Origin: Methanocalculus sp.
GTDB taxonomy: Archaea; Halobacteriota; Methanomicrobia; Methanomicrobiales; Methanocorpusculaceae
Direction: 5' to 3'
NCBI RefSeq assembly: GCF_030651615.1
Contig: NZ_JAUSCG010000175.1
Location: 1 to 11,704, forward strand
DNA: 11,704 nt
Shown piece by piece: positions 6,778-11,704 of this stretch. How positions within the stretch are numbered: position 1 is the first letter of the stretch; each line of letters opens with the position of its first letter. The notes beneath the pieces were generated by a model. It was not told where the DNA came from and did no database searches. It saw only the letters and a program-made list of their open reading frames with translations. Made by a program: the position numbers and the translations under genes.

Positions 6778-7911
6778 ATGATGGAGGCGTACAAAAGGTT
6801 TGAGCTCCTGATGAATCAGCAGATCGTCAGGACACCAATTGCGCTTGCATCCATGGCGGGAATCGTGGATGCGGCATATGTGCTTGAGCGTGCAGGGCAT
6901 ATTGGTGCCGCGTTCCTCGGGGGCTTCTCAATTGATGAAGAGACCATTCTGGCAAGCCATGATCTCGCCGAAGCAGGGCGAAAAGAGTTTTTCTTCTCTG
7001 ATCCGATTGAAGGTATCCGTTCCGAAGTTGAAAAACTGAAGGGGTCCGATGTCGTCACCGGGATTAACCTGAGGGGTAAGAAACCGGAATCATTTGCCGG
7101 TCTTGCCGATACACTCGGTGACATCGCAGTGTATGAGGTCGATGCCCACTGCCGTCAGCAGCCGATGATAAAGGCGGGTGCGGGCGAACATCTCCTCTAC
7201 CACCCCCATGACCTCTGCAATATCGTCAGGGGTCTTAAATCGATGGATGTATGCGTCTCAGTGAAGATCCGTGCAGGTCTCACCGATGAGCGGGCACTTG
7301 CCCGGGCACTATGGAAGGCAGGGGCCGATATTCTCCATATCGATCTGATGGATCACGGGTACCAGAAGATACGCCAGATAAGAAATTCCTGTCCCCTCCA
7401 GATCATCGCCAACAACTCAATGCATTCATATGACCGTGTGATGGAGCAGTTCTCCCATGGTGCTGATATGGTCTCACTTGCACGGAGAGCCGATCTCCAC
7501 ACCCTGAAAGGGCTTGACGCTGCCATACAACGGTATACCGATGAGGTCGGCTGGTACAACGCACCAAAACAGCTCTGTAGAGGCGGTGACCTCCGGGCGC
7601 TCACCTTCTGCTGTATGCCGGTGAAAGAGTGCCCCCTCATCCCTGCGCTCAAAGGAATCGGGCTTGAAAAAGCCCATTATGTTGACCTGAAGAAGAGTGC
7701 AACTGCAAATACTCCCCTCTCAGGGGGATCGCATACCTGCTTTGGAAGCCTTGCATGGTGCTGCAAGACCTCATCGCCCTGCATGTTTCGGGATATGACG
7801 CTCCAGAACCTTGGAATCTCAAAATTTGAGTATATGCAACTGAAACGGAGGCTTTCTGAGAAGATCATGGAGGAGATCTTCAGTGAAGTGCCCGCCAACG
7901 TCACGTGCTGA
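6778..7911 (+). CDS. Methanogenesis marker 9 protein: Dus/NifR3-like TIM barrel fused to an eight-cysteine domain
   Basis: This 377-residue protein has two parts. Residues about 1-255 form a TIM barrel of the NifR3/Dus (tRNA-dihydrouridine synthase) type. It has ALASMAGIVD where Dus proteins have APMAGVTD, and VDAHCRQQP (C125) where Dus has NxGCP. It also has KAGAGEHLL and VSVKIRAG, the latter like the FMN/phosphate-binding VKIR strand. Residues about 260-340 form the methanogen-specific marker 9 domain with eight cysteines: C267, C278, C279, C285, C321, C328, C329 and C335. These include paired motifs FCCMP and WCCKT, suggestive of a metal or iron-sulfur site. Known of the family: it is limited to methanogens and its function is undefined. 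ATG 6778 and ATG 6781 are adjacent and equally possible. The gene overlaps the CitG-like gene by 29 bases and is divergent from cfbA, which suggests cofactor metabolism. A true tRNA dihydrouridine synthase is unlikely, given the changed active-site motif and extra domain. Confidence 0.87.
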   Translation: MMEAYKRFELLMNQQIVRTPIALASMAGIVDAAYVLERAGHIGAAFLGGFSIDEETILASHDLAEAGRKEFFFSDPIEGIRSEVEKLKGSDVVTGINLRGKKPESFAGLADTLGDIAVYEVDAHCRQQPMIKAGAGEHLLYHPHDLCNIVRGLKSMDVCVSVKIRAGLTDERALARALWKAGADILHIDLMDHGYQKIRQIRNSCPLQIIANNSMHSYDRVMEQFSHGADMVSLARRADLHTLKGLDAAIQRYTDEVGWYNAPKQLCRGGDLRALTFCCMPVKECPLIPALKGIGLEKAHYVDLKKSATANTPLSGGSHTCFGSLAWCCKTSSPCMFRDMTLQNLGISKFEYMQLKRRLSEKIMEEIFSEVPANVTC

Positions 7912-8704
7912 ACTCGCACAGCTTGCGATGATGCTTGAGGTGACAGCGTTCCCAAAGCCGGGAAACGTCGATCGCTGTCATGATTACCCCGATACCAGGC
8001 TCGAACACTTCCTCGCCTCCGTCATCGCCTGCCGTCCGGCATTCGATGCGATGGAGCGAGGAGATACCGGAATTGGTGCTGCCATCTACGATGCGGTGGT
8101 CAGGACAAACTGTCACTCCGGCGGGAACACCCATTTCGGCGCATTCATCCTCCTCCTGCCGCTTGTTGCCGGTGGAGATATCAATTGCGCTCTCCGGCTG
8201 ATCGCCGAAACAACCGTTGATGATGCCGTCCTCTTCTATAAAGCGTTTGCAGAGACGGAGGTCAGGGTTATCAGATCCGATGATCTTGATGTGCATGATC
8301 CGGAGTCGATCGAGCGAATCCGGAAGGAGGGGATGACGCTTTACGATCTGATGGCATATTCTGCTCCCCGCGATATGGTCTGCCGGGAGTGGGAGAACGG
8401 CTTCTCCCTCTCCCGGAGGTTTGCTGACAGACTGCATGAAATGGATACTGGTGCAAAAGGGATCAGCGCCGCCTTCATTGAGCTGATGGCAGAGGTTCCC
8501 GACACCTTCATTGCAAAGAAGTTCGGTGACGCAGTTGCCGAAGAGACGAGAGAACGGGCGGCGGCGGTCTGCCGGGGCGAGCTCTCCATCACCGCATTTG
8601 ATGAGGAGTGTATCCTTGCAGGAATAAACCCGGGATCGCTTGCTGATATCGCCATCGCCGGGATCTATCTTGCACTCACGGAGGGGTGGCGATGGGACTC
8701 CTGA
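7883..8704 (+). CDS. CitG-like protein (triphosphoribosyl-dephospho-CoA synthase family)
   Basis: This 273-residue protein belongs to the CitG/MdcB family, whose characterised bacterial members join dephospho-CoA to the ribose of ATP and release adenine. The family signatures are clear: FPKPGNVDR near residue 25, and NCHSGGNTHFGAFILLLPL near residues 75-93, matching the conserved NTHxG core. Methanogens have no citrate lyase or malonate decarboxylase that would need that prosthetic group, and none is nearby. The substrate here is therefore probably different, likely still a nucleotide with transfer of a ribosyl group (inference). I recall homologues in tetrahydromethanopterin gene sets of methylotrophic bacteria. 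The start is GTG 7883, seven bases after GGAGGAG, giving a 29-base overlap with the marker 9 gene. An internal ATG at 7928 would leave only a few residues before the FPKPG motif. It also overlaps DUF447 by 13 bases. Confidence 0.85.
   Translation: MKCPPTSRAELAQLAMMLEVTAFPKPGNVDRCHDYPDTRLEHFLASVIACRPAFDAMERGDTGIGAAIYDAVVRTNCHSGGNTHFGAFILLLPLVAGGDINCALRLIAETTVDDAVLFYKAFAETEVRVIRSDDLDVHDPESIERIRKEGMTLYDLMAYSAPRDMVCREWENGFSLSRRFADRLHEMDTGAKGISAAFIELMAEVPDTFIAKKFGDAVAEETRERAAAVCRGELSITAFDEECILAGINPGSLADIAIAGIYLALTEGWRWDS
8680..8686 (+). promoter_or_regulatory. Shine-Dalgarno that decides the DUF447 start
   Basis: GGAGGGG within the CitG-like gene is followed after five bases by ATG 8692. A GTG two codons earlier (8686) overlaps the site itself and is therefore a poor start. 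Confidence 0.6.
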
Positions 8705-9246
8705 GAGAGGGGATCAATGAGGTGATCGGGACCACCCGTTTGAATGCTGCGCCGATGGGCGTAATCTACCGGGGAGGCAGGTACACCCTTGCCCTCTTCA
8801 AAGGGAGCCACACAGCAGAGAATATCCTTCGAGACGGCTGGTTTGTGGCTAACCTCATCTATGATCCGGTCATCTATGTCGGGACAGCGTTTGGTGATCT
8901 CTCTTTTGATGCGTTCGTCTCTCTGATGGCTGATGGAATGGAGATGCACCGGCTGAAGAGTGCCGAGGCATGGATTGCATTCCGGGCTGACGTGATCGGT
9001 GAAAGCGGTGAGGCATACAGCATCGCACTGACACCCCTGAAGGAAGAGGTGGTTATCGATGCCATCCATCCGGTGAACCGGGGGTTTAACGCAATCATCG
9101 AGGCGACAGTGCATGCGACCCGTTTTATCATGACCAATGACCCGGAGCTGGAATGGCTGATCAGGCATCATCTACTGCTTGCCCGTAAATGCGGGGGGGA
9201 GCGGGAGCGGGAAGCGGCGGGGATGATTGAGGAGTTACTAAAATAA
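8692..9246 (+). CDS. DUF447 family protein (flavin-reductase-like split-barrel fold)
   Basis: This 184-residue protein shows the DUF447 signature: INEVIGTTRLNAAPMGVIYR near the start, then ALFKGSHTAENIL and FVANLIYDPVIYVGTAFGDL. Known structures of the family have an FMN-binding split-barrel fold like flavin reductases, but no reaction has been assigned as far as I know. No signal peptide or membrane segment is visible, so it is probably cytosolic. ATG 8692 is chosen for its good Shine-Dalgarno. It overlaps the CitG-like gene by 13 bases, so the two are very likely co-translated. DUF447 and CitG-like genes occur together in methanogens and, as I recall, in methanopterin gene clusters of methylotrophs. 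A role in tetrahydromethanopterin synthesis or another C1 cofactor is a plausible inference. It ends 15 bases before the convergent pilin gene. Confidence 0.85.
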   Translation: MGLLREGINEVIGTTRLNAAPMGVIYRGGRYTLALFKGSHTAENILRDGWFVANLIYDPVIYVGTAFGDLSFDAFVSLMADGMEMHRLKSAEAWIAFRADVIGESGEAYSIALTPLKEEVVIDAIHPVNRGFNAIIEATVHATRFIMTNDPELEWLIRHHLLLARKCGGEREREAAGMIEELLK

Positions 9247-9253
9247 AAGAGGG
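9239..9253 (-). terminator. T-rich stop downstream of the pilin gene
   Basis: On the minus strand, CCTCTTTTATTTTAG follows the pilin stop within about 10-20 bases and overlaps the end of the convergent DUF447 gene. It is interrupted by single non-T bases, so it is only a moderate oligo-T terminator. No comparable signal exists for DUF447 on the plus strand. Confidence 0.3.
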
Positions 9254-9261
9254 AAGAGGGA

Positions 9262-9645
9262 TTAGAACTGTTTGTCGAATATGACCTGTTCTGAGCCATC
9301 TTGGAACGTCCCGATAATCATCAGACGTTTCCCGTTTATTGCTTTATCAGTTGTACTTATACTGCCAACAGTGTAAGGGGTATCCAACTTTGTTGAATTC
9401 TCACCATTAAGCGTATAATTTGCCTTAACCAGTGAACTCAAATCTGCTCCACCCTGCCATGTGACAACACCATATCCAGTTCCATTCTGAACAGCCGTCA
9501 CACCAACAACCTTCGCACCCTGCACATTGCCGGCAAGACCGAATACAAATGCTGCAATCACTGCAGCAAGGATCACCGTGATGGCGACCATCAGGATAAC
9601 ACCGATGACCGGTGATACCGCATCGTCATTTCTCTTCATCGTCAT
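9262..9645 (-). CDS. Archaeal type IV pilin-like protein with class III signal sequence
   Basis: This 127-residue secreted pilin subunit is of the archaeal Pilin_N type. The N-terminus MTMKRNDDAVSPVIGVIL followed by a long hydrophobic helix (about residues 13-38) is the classic archaeal pattern. A short basic leader is cut by the prepilin peptidase just before or near VSPVIGV, and the hydrophobic part forms the filament core. The remaining 85 residues are polar, rich in Gly, Thr and Asn, with no cysteine, and probably form a surface beta domain. The start at ATG 9645 has GAGGTGAA five bases upstream. Another ATG at 9639 is less well spaced. No pilus ATPase, platform protein or peptidase is near, so the secretion machinery lies elsewhere. 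The gene stands alone with its own promoter, is slightly more A/T-rich than its neighbours, and could be an adhesion pilin. It is not a flagellin: it is too short and lacks that family's conserved stretches. Confidence 0.85.
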   Translation of the reverse strand: MTMKRNDDAVSPVIGVILMVAITVILAAVIAAFVFGLAGNVQGAKVVGVTAVQNGTGYGVVTWQGGADLSSLVKANYTLNGENSTKLDTPYTVGSISTTDKAINGKRLMIIGTFQDGSEQVIFDKQF

Positions 9646-9661
9646 AATAATTCACCTCATG

Positions 9662-9689
9662 CCACCGTAAATCCTGAAAGGATTGGTGG
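9662..9689 (-). promoter_or_regulatory. Hairpin in the pilin 5' leader
   Basis: CCACC (9662-9666) pairs with GGTGG (9685-9689), and AATCC (9670-9674) pairs with GGATT (9680-9684). The loop has five bases and a three-base bulge sits on one side. In the minus-strand mRNA this ten-pair hairpin ends only three bases before the Shine-Dalgarno (9651-9658). It could affect translation or stability of the pilin message. Confidence 0.45.
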
Positions 9690-9714
9690 TCATAAGCACT
9701 CATTGCCACAACGA

Positions 9715-9725
9715 CTATATAAATA
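9715..9725 (-). promoter_or_regulatory. Strong TATA box of the pilin gene
   Basis: On the minus strand, TATTTATATAG contains TTTATATA, the archaeal consensus. Transcription would start near 9694, giving a leader of about 50 bases that contains the hairpin and the Shine-Dalgarno. It is the best promoter match in the window. Confidence 0.65.
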
Positions 9726-9728
9726 CTA

Positions 9729-9764
9729 CTGAAGTCCCGGACCACTCCCGGATATTTACTTCAG
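9729..9764. repeat. Inverted repeat CTGAAGT...ACTTCAG upstream of the pilin TATA box
   Basis: Perfect 7-bp arms at 9729-9735 and 9758-9764 are separated by 22 bases. The spacer includes the second of two TCCCGGA direct copies (9735-9741 and 9746-9752, 11 bases apart, about one helical turn). The arm nearest the gene abuts the BRE/TATA position of the pilin promoter, as expected for a regulator site. Confidence 0.4.
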
Positions 9765-9798
9765 GAGGGGGCGAATAAAATTATATTTCCATAAATAC

Positions 9799-9817
9799 AA
9801 TAATAGTAACTATTATT
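9799..9817. repeat. Palindrome with 9-bp arms over the stop codon of the 9813 gene
   Basis: AATAATAGTAACTATTATT consists of perfect 9-bp arms around one central base. It spans the TAA of the minus-strand unknown gene (stop at 9813-9815). Its arms are A/T-rich, so chance is not negligible. A transcript-end hairpin or a protein-binding site is possible. Confidence 0.35.
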
Positions 9818-10241
9818 TCCCGCTCCAGCACCTGATCTCCTCCTCTCTCTCAATGATCTCCCATCCGGTGAGCACTCCTGCAAGGAGACCCCGGAGATAC
9901 CCAAGTGCAATATCCGGGGTAAAAAAGCCCAGATCAGAAGAATGGGCAAAATCCTTTCGAATAACCACATCCCGATCCCCCCGCAGTTCATACGGCACCC
10001 CGGCAGTCAGGAGAAAGCTCTCGATCAGGGTGATCGGGTCCTCGTCAGGTATGCGGGCGGAGAGGTTCTTTCCGTCATCGTACCCAAGAGCATACGCATG
10101 GCGAAGGACCGCCTCGCGTACAATTGGTGAAGGGTCGTGGGCGAGGCGGGAGAGGAGGGGGTCTGCAATCCGGTTCTTCCCAAAGAACCTTGAGGTCTTG
10201 CTGATCGTCCAGTCCCGTGCAAACACTGATCCAAGCCCCAT
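9813..10241 (-). CDS. Hypothetical protein, no family recognised
   Basis: This 142-residue protein is soluble and mixed in charge; I do not recognise its family. The N-terminal half contains a helical stretch, DPLLSRLAHDPSPIVREAVLRHAYALGY, which looks like a single HEAT-type helix pair. The C-terminal half, IESFLLTAGVPYELRGDRDVVIRKD followed by ALGYLRGLLAGVLTGWEIIE, has the alternating strand/glycine look of small ligand-binding domains such as V4R/heme-NO-binding relatives. That resemblance is by eye only. There is one cysteine, near the C-terminus (RCWSGK). No signal peptide or membrane helix is visible. The start at ATG 10241 follows a GAGG-type Shine-Dalgarno, 13 bases after the membrane-protein stop, so the gene is the last of the thiD-lrp operon. 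Its stop lies within a perfect palindrome. Confidence 0.7.
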   Translation of the reverse strand: MGLGSVFARDWTISKTSRFFGKNRIADPLLSRLAHDPSPIVREAVLRHAYALGYDDGKNLSARIPDEDPITLIESFLLTAGVPYELRGDRDVVIRKDFAHSSDLGFFTPDIALGYLRGLLAGVLTGWEIIEREEEIRCWSGK

Positions 10242-10254
10242 CTCATATCCTCAT

Positions 10255-10530
10255 TTACCGGATGACCCCTGAGATCATACACCCGATACCTGCAATCTGG
10301 AGAAGCCGGGCGATCACAATCGAATAGTACGAAAATGTTCCTGTCCCCTCCACCATCACAACCATATCGGAGAAGACGATCCCGATGACAAGGAGGAAGA
10401 GACCCAGATTAAATAGAAGGAGCGTCTTATCCTTCACCCGCGTGTATGAGAGGTACACAAGCACATTCAGTACCGCACCCATCAGGAGCGTGATTACCGC
10501 AAGCGATCCATGGAGAATCTCAAATGCCAT
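10255..10530 (-). CDS. Small membrane protein with three predicted transmembrane helices
   Basis: This 91-residue, strongly hydrophobic protein is not one I can assign to a family. Three membrane helices are visible at about residues 9-29, 36-58 and 68-90. The loop after the first, YTRVKDK, is basic and so probably faces the cytoplasm (positive-inside rule), placing the N-terminus outside. The short loop between helices 2 and 3 is acidic/polar and would be outside. No catalytic motif or cysteine pair is visible. The Shine-Dalgarno GAGGT lies six bases before the ATG, in a 23-base gap after the Lrp-type regulator. The downstream hypothetical gene is 13 bases away. The pair may be functionally linked, for example a membrane anchor and a soluble partner, but this is inference only. 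Confidence 0.7.
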   Translation of the reverse strand: MAFEILHGSLAVITLLMGAVLNVLVYLSYTRVKDKTLLLFNLGLFLLVIGIVFSDMVVMVEGTGTFSYYSIVIARLLQIAGIGCMISGVIR

Positions 10531-10553
10531 CGTAAACCTCTATTTCAGACCAT

Positions 10554-10994
10554 TCATCCAACATATGTCTGCTCCTTGATCTTTCGAACCGCCAGAATAG
10601 TGTTCACCTCACGAACCCCGGGAAATGCAGTCAGCGGATGGATCAGATCCGTCTTCAGTTCGGACGTATCAGCCGTCACCACCTTCACCAGATAGTCATT
10701 CGGCTCAAGGACCTCAAAGACCTCCCGAACCGTCTGTTTTCCCCGTAAAAAGAGGATCAGGTCATCTGCTGCATCCAGATCGACCTTGATTGAGAGGAAT
10801 GAAACAAGTCGTCGCGGAAAGAACTCCGGGTTCACCGAGATGGTGAACCGCTCGATCACACCCTCCTGCTTCAACCGCTCAATCCGTTTGAAGACCGTGG
10901 ACGGGGCGATGGAGAGCCGTTTGCCAAGATCCGCTAACGGTACCTTCGCATCCCCCATCAGCGCGTCAAGGATGGCATGATCGGTCGCATCCAT
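10554..10994 (-). CDS. Lrp/AsnC family transcriptional regulator
   Basis: This 146-residue DNA-binding regulator is of the feast/famine type. The N-terminal winged helix-turn-helix (about residues 4-50) has the family pattern DHAILDALMGDAKVPLADLG, then PSTVFKRIERLKQEGVIERF, with the recognition helix around STVFKRIERL. The C-terminal RAM/AsnC effector-binding domain (about residues 65-140) has the alternating strands FLSIKVDL and DYLVKVVTAD, and the late FPGVREVNT strand. Length is normal. It has no Shine-Dalgarno; a TATA-like GATTAATCTATTCC overlapping the thiD stop would give a leaderless start at ATG 10994, so it may be expressed alone as well as with thiD, 27 bases upstream. Its ligand, amino acid or otherwise, cannot be read from the sequence. 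Likely targets include its own operon. Confidence 0.9.
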   Translation of the reverse strand: MDATDHAILDALMGDAKVPLADLGKRLSIAPSTVFKRIERLKQEGVIERFTISVNPEFFPRRLVSFLSIKVDLDAADDLILFLRGKQTVREVFEVLEPNDYLVKVVTADTSELKTDLIHPLTAFPGVREVNTILAVRKIKEQTYVG

Positions 10995-11021
10995 TACGGA
11001 GATGATGGTGAGTGGAATAGA

Positions 11022-11704
11022 TTAATCGTTCGGTTTGCTTCGGATGGGAACGCCATTCCAGAACGGGTCCGGCACCCATCCGGTCTCTGATACGCGGATC
11101 GCATGCCGGATCGCACCGTCGATGAACCGTTTCGCACCCGAAAACGCTTCATCCGGGGGAGCACCGGAGCCGATCCCGGCAGCAAGTGCAGATGCAAAAC
11201 AGCATCCCGAACCATGGACAGAATAGGGGTAACGGGGAGAAGTCAACATGATCTCTCGCTTCCCATCAAGATAGAGATCAGCCGCATCCCCCGATACAAG
11301 ATGCCCACCTTTGATGATCACAGCCTCAGCACCCATCGCGAGGAAGACCGACCCCGCCTCCCGCATATCGTTAAGTGTTGCAATCGGAGCGATACCGGTC
11401 AGAACCTCTGCCTCAGGGATATTTGGTGTAACGACCGTGGCACGCGGGATCAGACCCTCGATCAGCAGTCTCTGTGCATCTTCTGAAAGCAGACGATGAC
11501 CACTTGTCGAGACGAGCACCGGATCGAGGACGAGCAATGCATCTGATGGGACCGAATCGATCACCGCCTCGATCACCCCGACATTCCCAAGCATCCCGGT
11601 CTTCCATACACCAACGGAGAACTCCTCACAGAGTGTTCTTATCTGGGCAGAGACCGAATCAGAGGACTGTATCCAGGCACCTGCGACACGCCCGGTATTC
11701 TGGG
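11022..11704 (-). CDS. thiD: Hydroxymethylpyrimidine (phosphate) kinase, 5' end outside the window
   Basis: This ribokinase-fold enzyme phosphorylates 4-amino-5-hydroxymethyl-2-methylpyrimidine and its phosphate to the pyrophosphate, for thiamine synthesis. About 226 residues are visible. The frame stays open to the window edge and reads QNTGRV, then QIRTL and VWKTGMLGN, all standard ThiD features, so the first 35-45 residues are missing. Further motifs are LVLDPVLVSTSGHRLL, TPNIPEAEVL, AVIIKGGHL, and the anion-hole/catalytic VHGSGCCFASALAAG, then AKRFIDGAIR near the end. It ends soon after the kinase fold, so it lacks the ThiN (thiamine-phosphate synthase) domain that many archaeal ThiD proteins carry fused at the C-terminus. 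A separate ThiE or ThiN would be needed. The Lrp gene follows after 27 bases. An internal ATG at 11594 is not the real start. Confidence 0.92.
   Translation of the reverse strand, partial: QNTGRVAGAWIQSSDSVSAQIRTLCEEFSVGVWKTGMLGNVGVIEAVIDSVPSDALLVLDPVLVSTSGHRLLSEDAQRLLIEGLIPRATVVTPNIPEAEVLTGIAPIATLNDMREAGSVFLAMGAEAVIIKGGHLVSGDAADLYLDGKREIMLTSPRYPYSVHGSGCCFASALAAGIGSGAPPDEAFSGAKRFIDGAIRHAIRVSETGWVPDPFWNGVPIRSKPND

Noticed and set aside
7901..8437. A 178-codon minus-strand open frame
   Set aside because: It is antisense to the CitG-like gene, whose signature motifs are read from the plus strand.
9652..9660. Two-codon upstream frame ATG-AGG-TGA before the pilin gene
   Set aside because: This is the usual by-product of a GAGGTGA Shine-Dalgarno preceded by AT, not evidence of a regulatory frame.
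1..11704. CRISPR array, insertion sequence, phage or integration site
   Set aside because: I saw no regularly spaced repeats, transposase or integrase motifs, or target-site duplications; the tRNA-Glu has no visible duplicated 3' end nearby.

Overview
The window is archaeal and comes from a methanogen, most likely a euryarchaeon of the order Methanomicrobiales. The placement in methanogens rests on four genes of coenzyme F430 biosynthesis (cfbA, cfbE, cfbD, cfbB) and a methanogenesis marker 9 protein. The order-level assignment is an inference from overall gene content and moderate GC. Archaeal TATA-like boxes, oligo-T stops, a class III pilin leader and a mix of Shine-Dalgarno and apparently leaderless starts agree with this.

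Layout. (1) 1-1351, plus strand: the end of an Hsp20-type small heat-shock protein, then a DhnA/DeoC-family class I aldolase with its own promoter and a T9 terminator. (2) 1352-1722: mostly non-coding, holding tRNA-Glu(UUC) on the minus strand. (3) 1723-6674, minus strand: cfbA-cfbE-cfbD-cfbB, tightly packed (7 nt gap, 6 nt gap, 1 nt overlap), followed by a branched-chain aminotransferase (ilvE). CfbA inserts Ni into sirohydrochlorin, CfbB amidates the a and c side chains, CfbD is one part of the reductive cyclase, and CfbE closes the last ring to give F430. The NifH-like partner CfbC is not in the cluster. (4) 6675-6777: a compact divergent promoter region with a perfect 12-bp palindrome just before cfbA. 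(5) 6778-9246, plus strand: an overlapping trio of marker 9 (Dus-like TIM barrel plus an eight-cysteine domain), a CitG-like protein and a DUF447 flavin-reductase-like protein. (6) 9262-9812: an archaeal pilin, convergent with DUF447, with a strong TATA box, a leader hairpin and two inverted repeats upstream. (7) 9813-11704, minus strand: a probable operon thiD (5' end outside the window) - Lrp/AsnC regulator - three-helix membrane protein - unknown protein.

The most interesting part is the centre. Nickel-cofactor synthesis is transcribed divergently from a methanogen-specific marker 9 protein, whose gene overlaps two genes of families that I recall from tetrahydromethanopterin gene clusters. 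The trio's biochemical role is undefined from the sequence. It is a reasonable candidate for an uncharacterised step in methanogenic cofactor metabolism.
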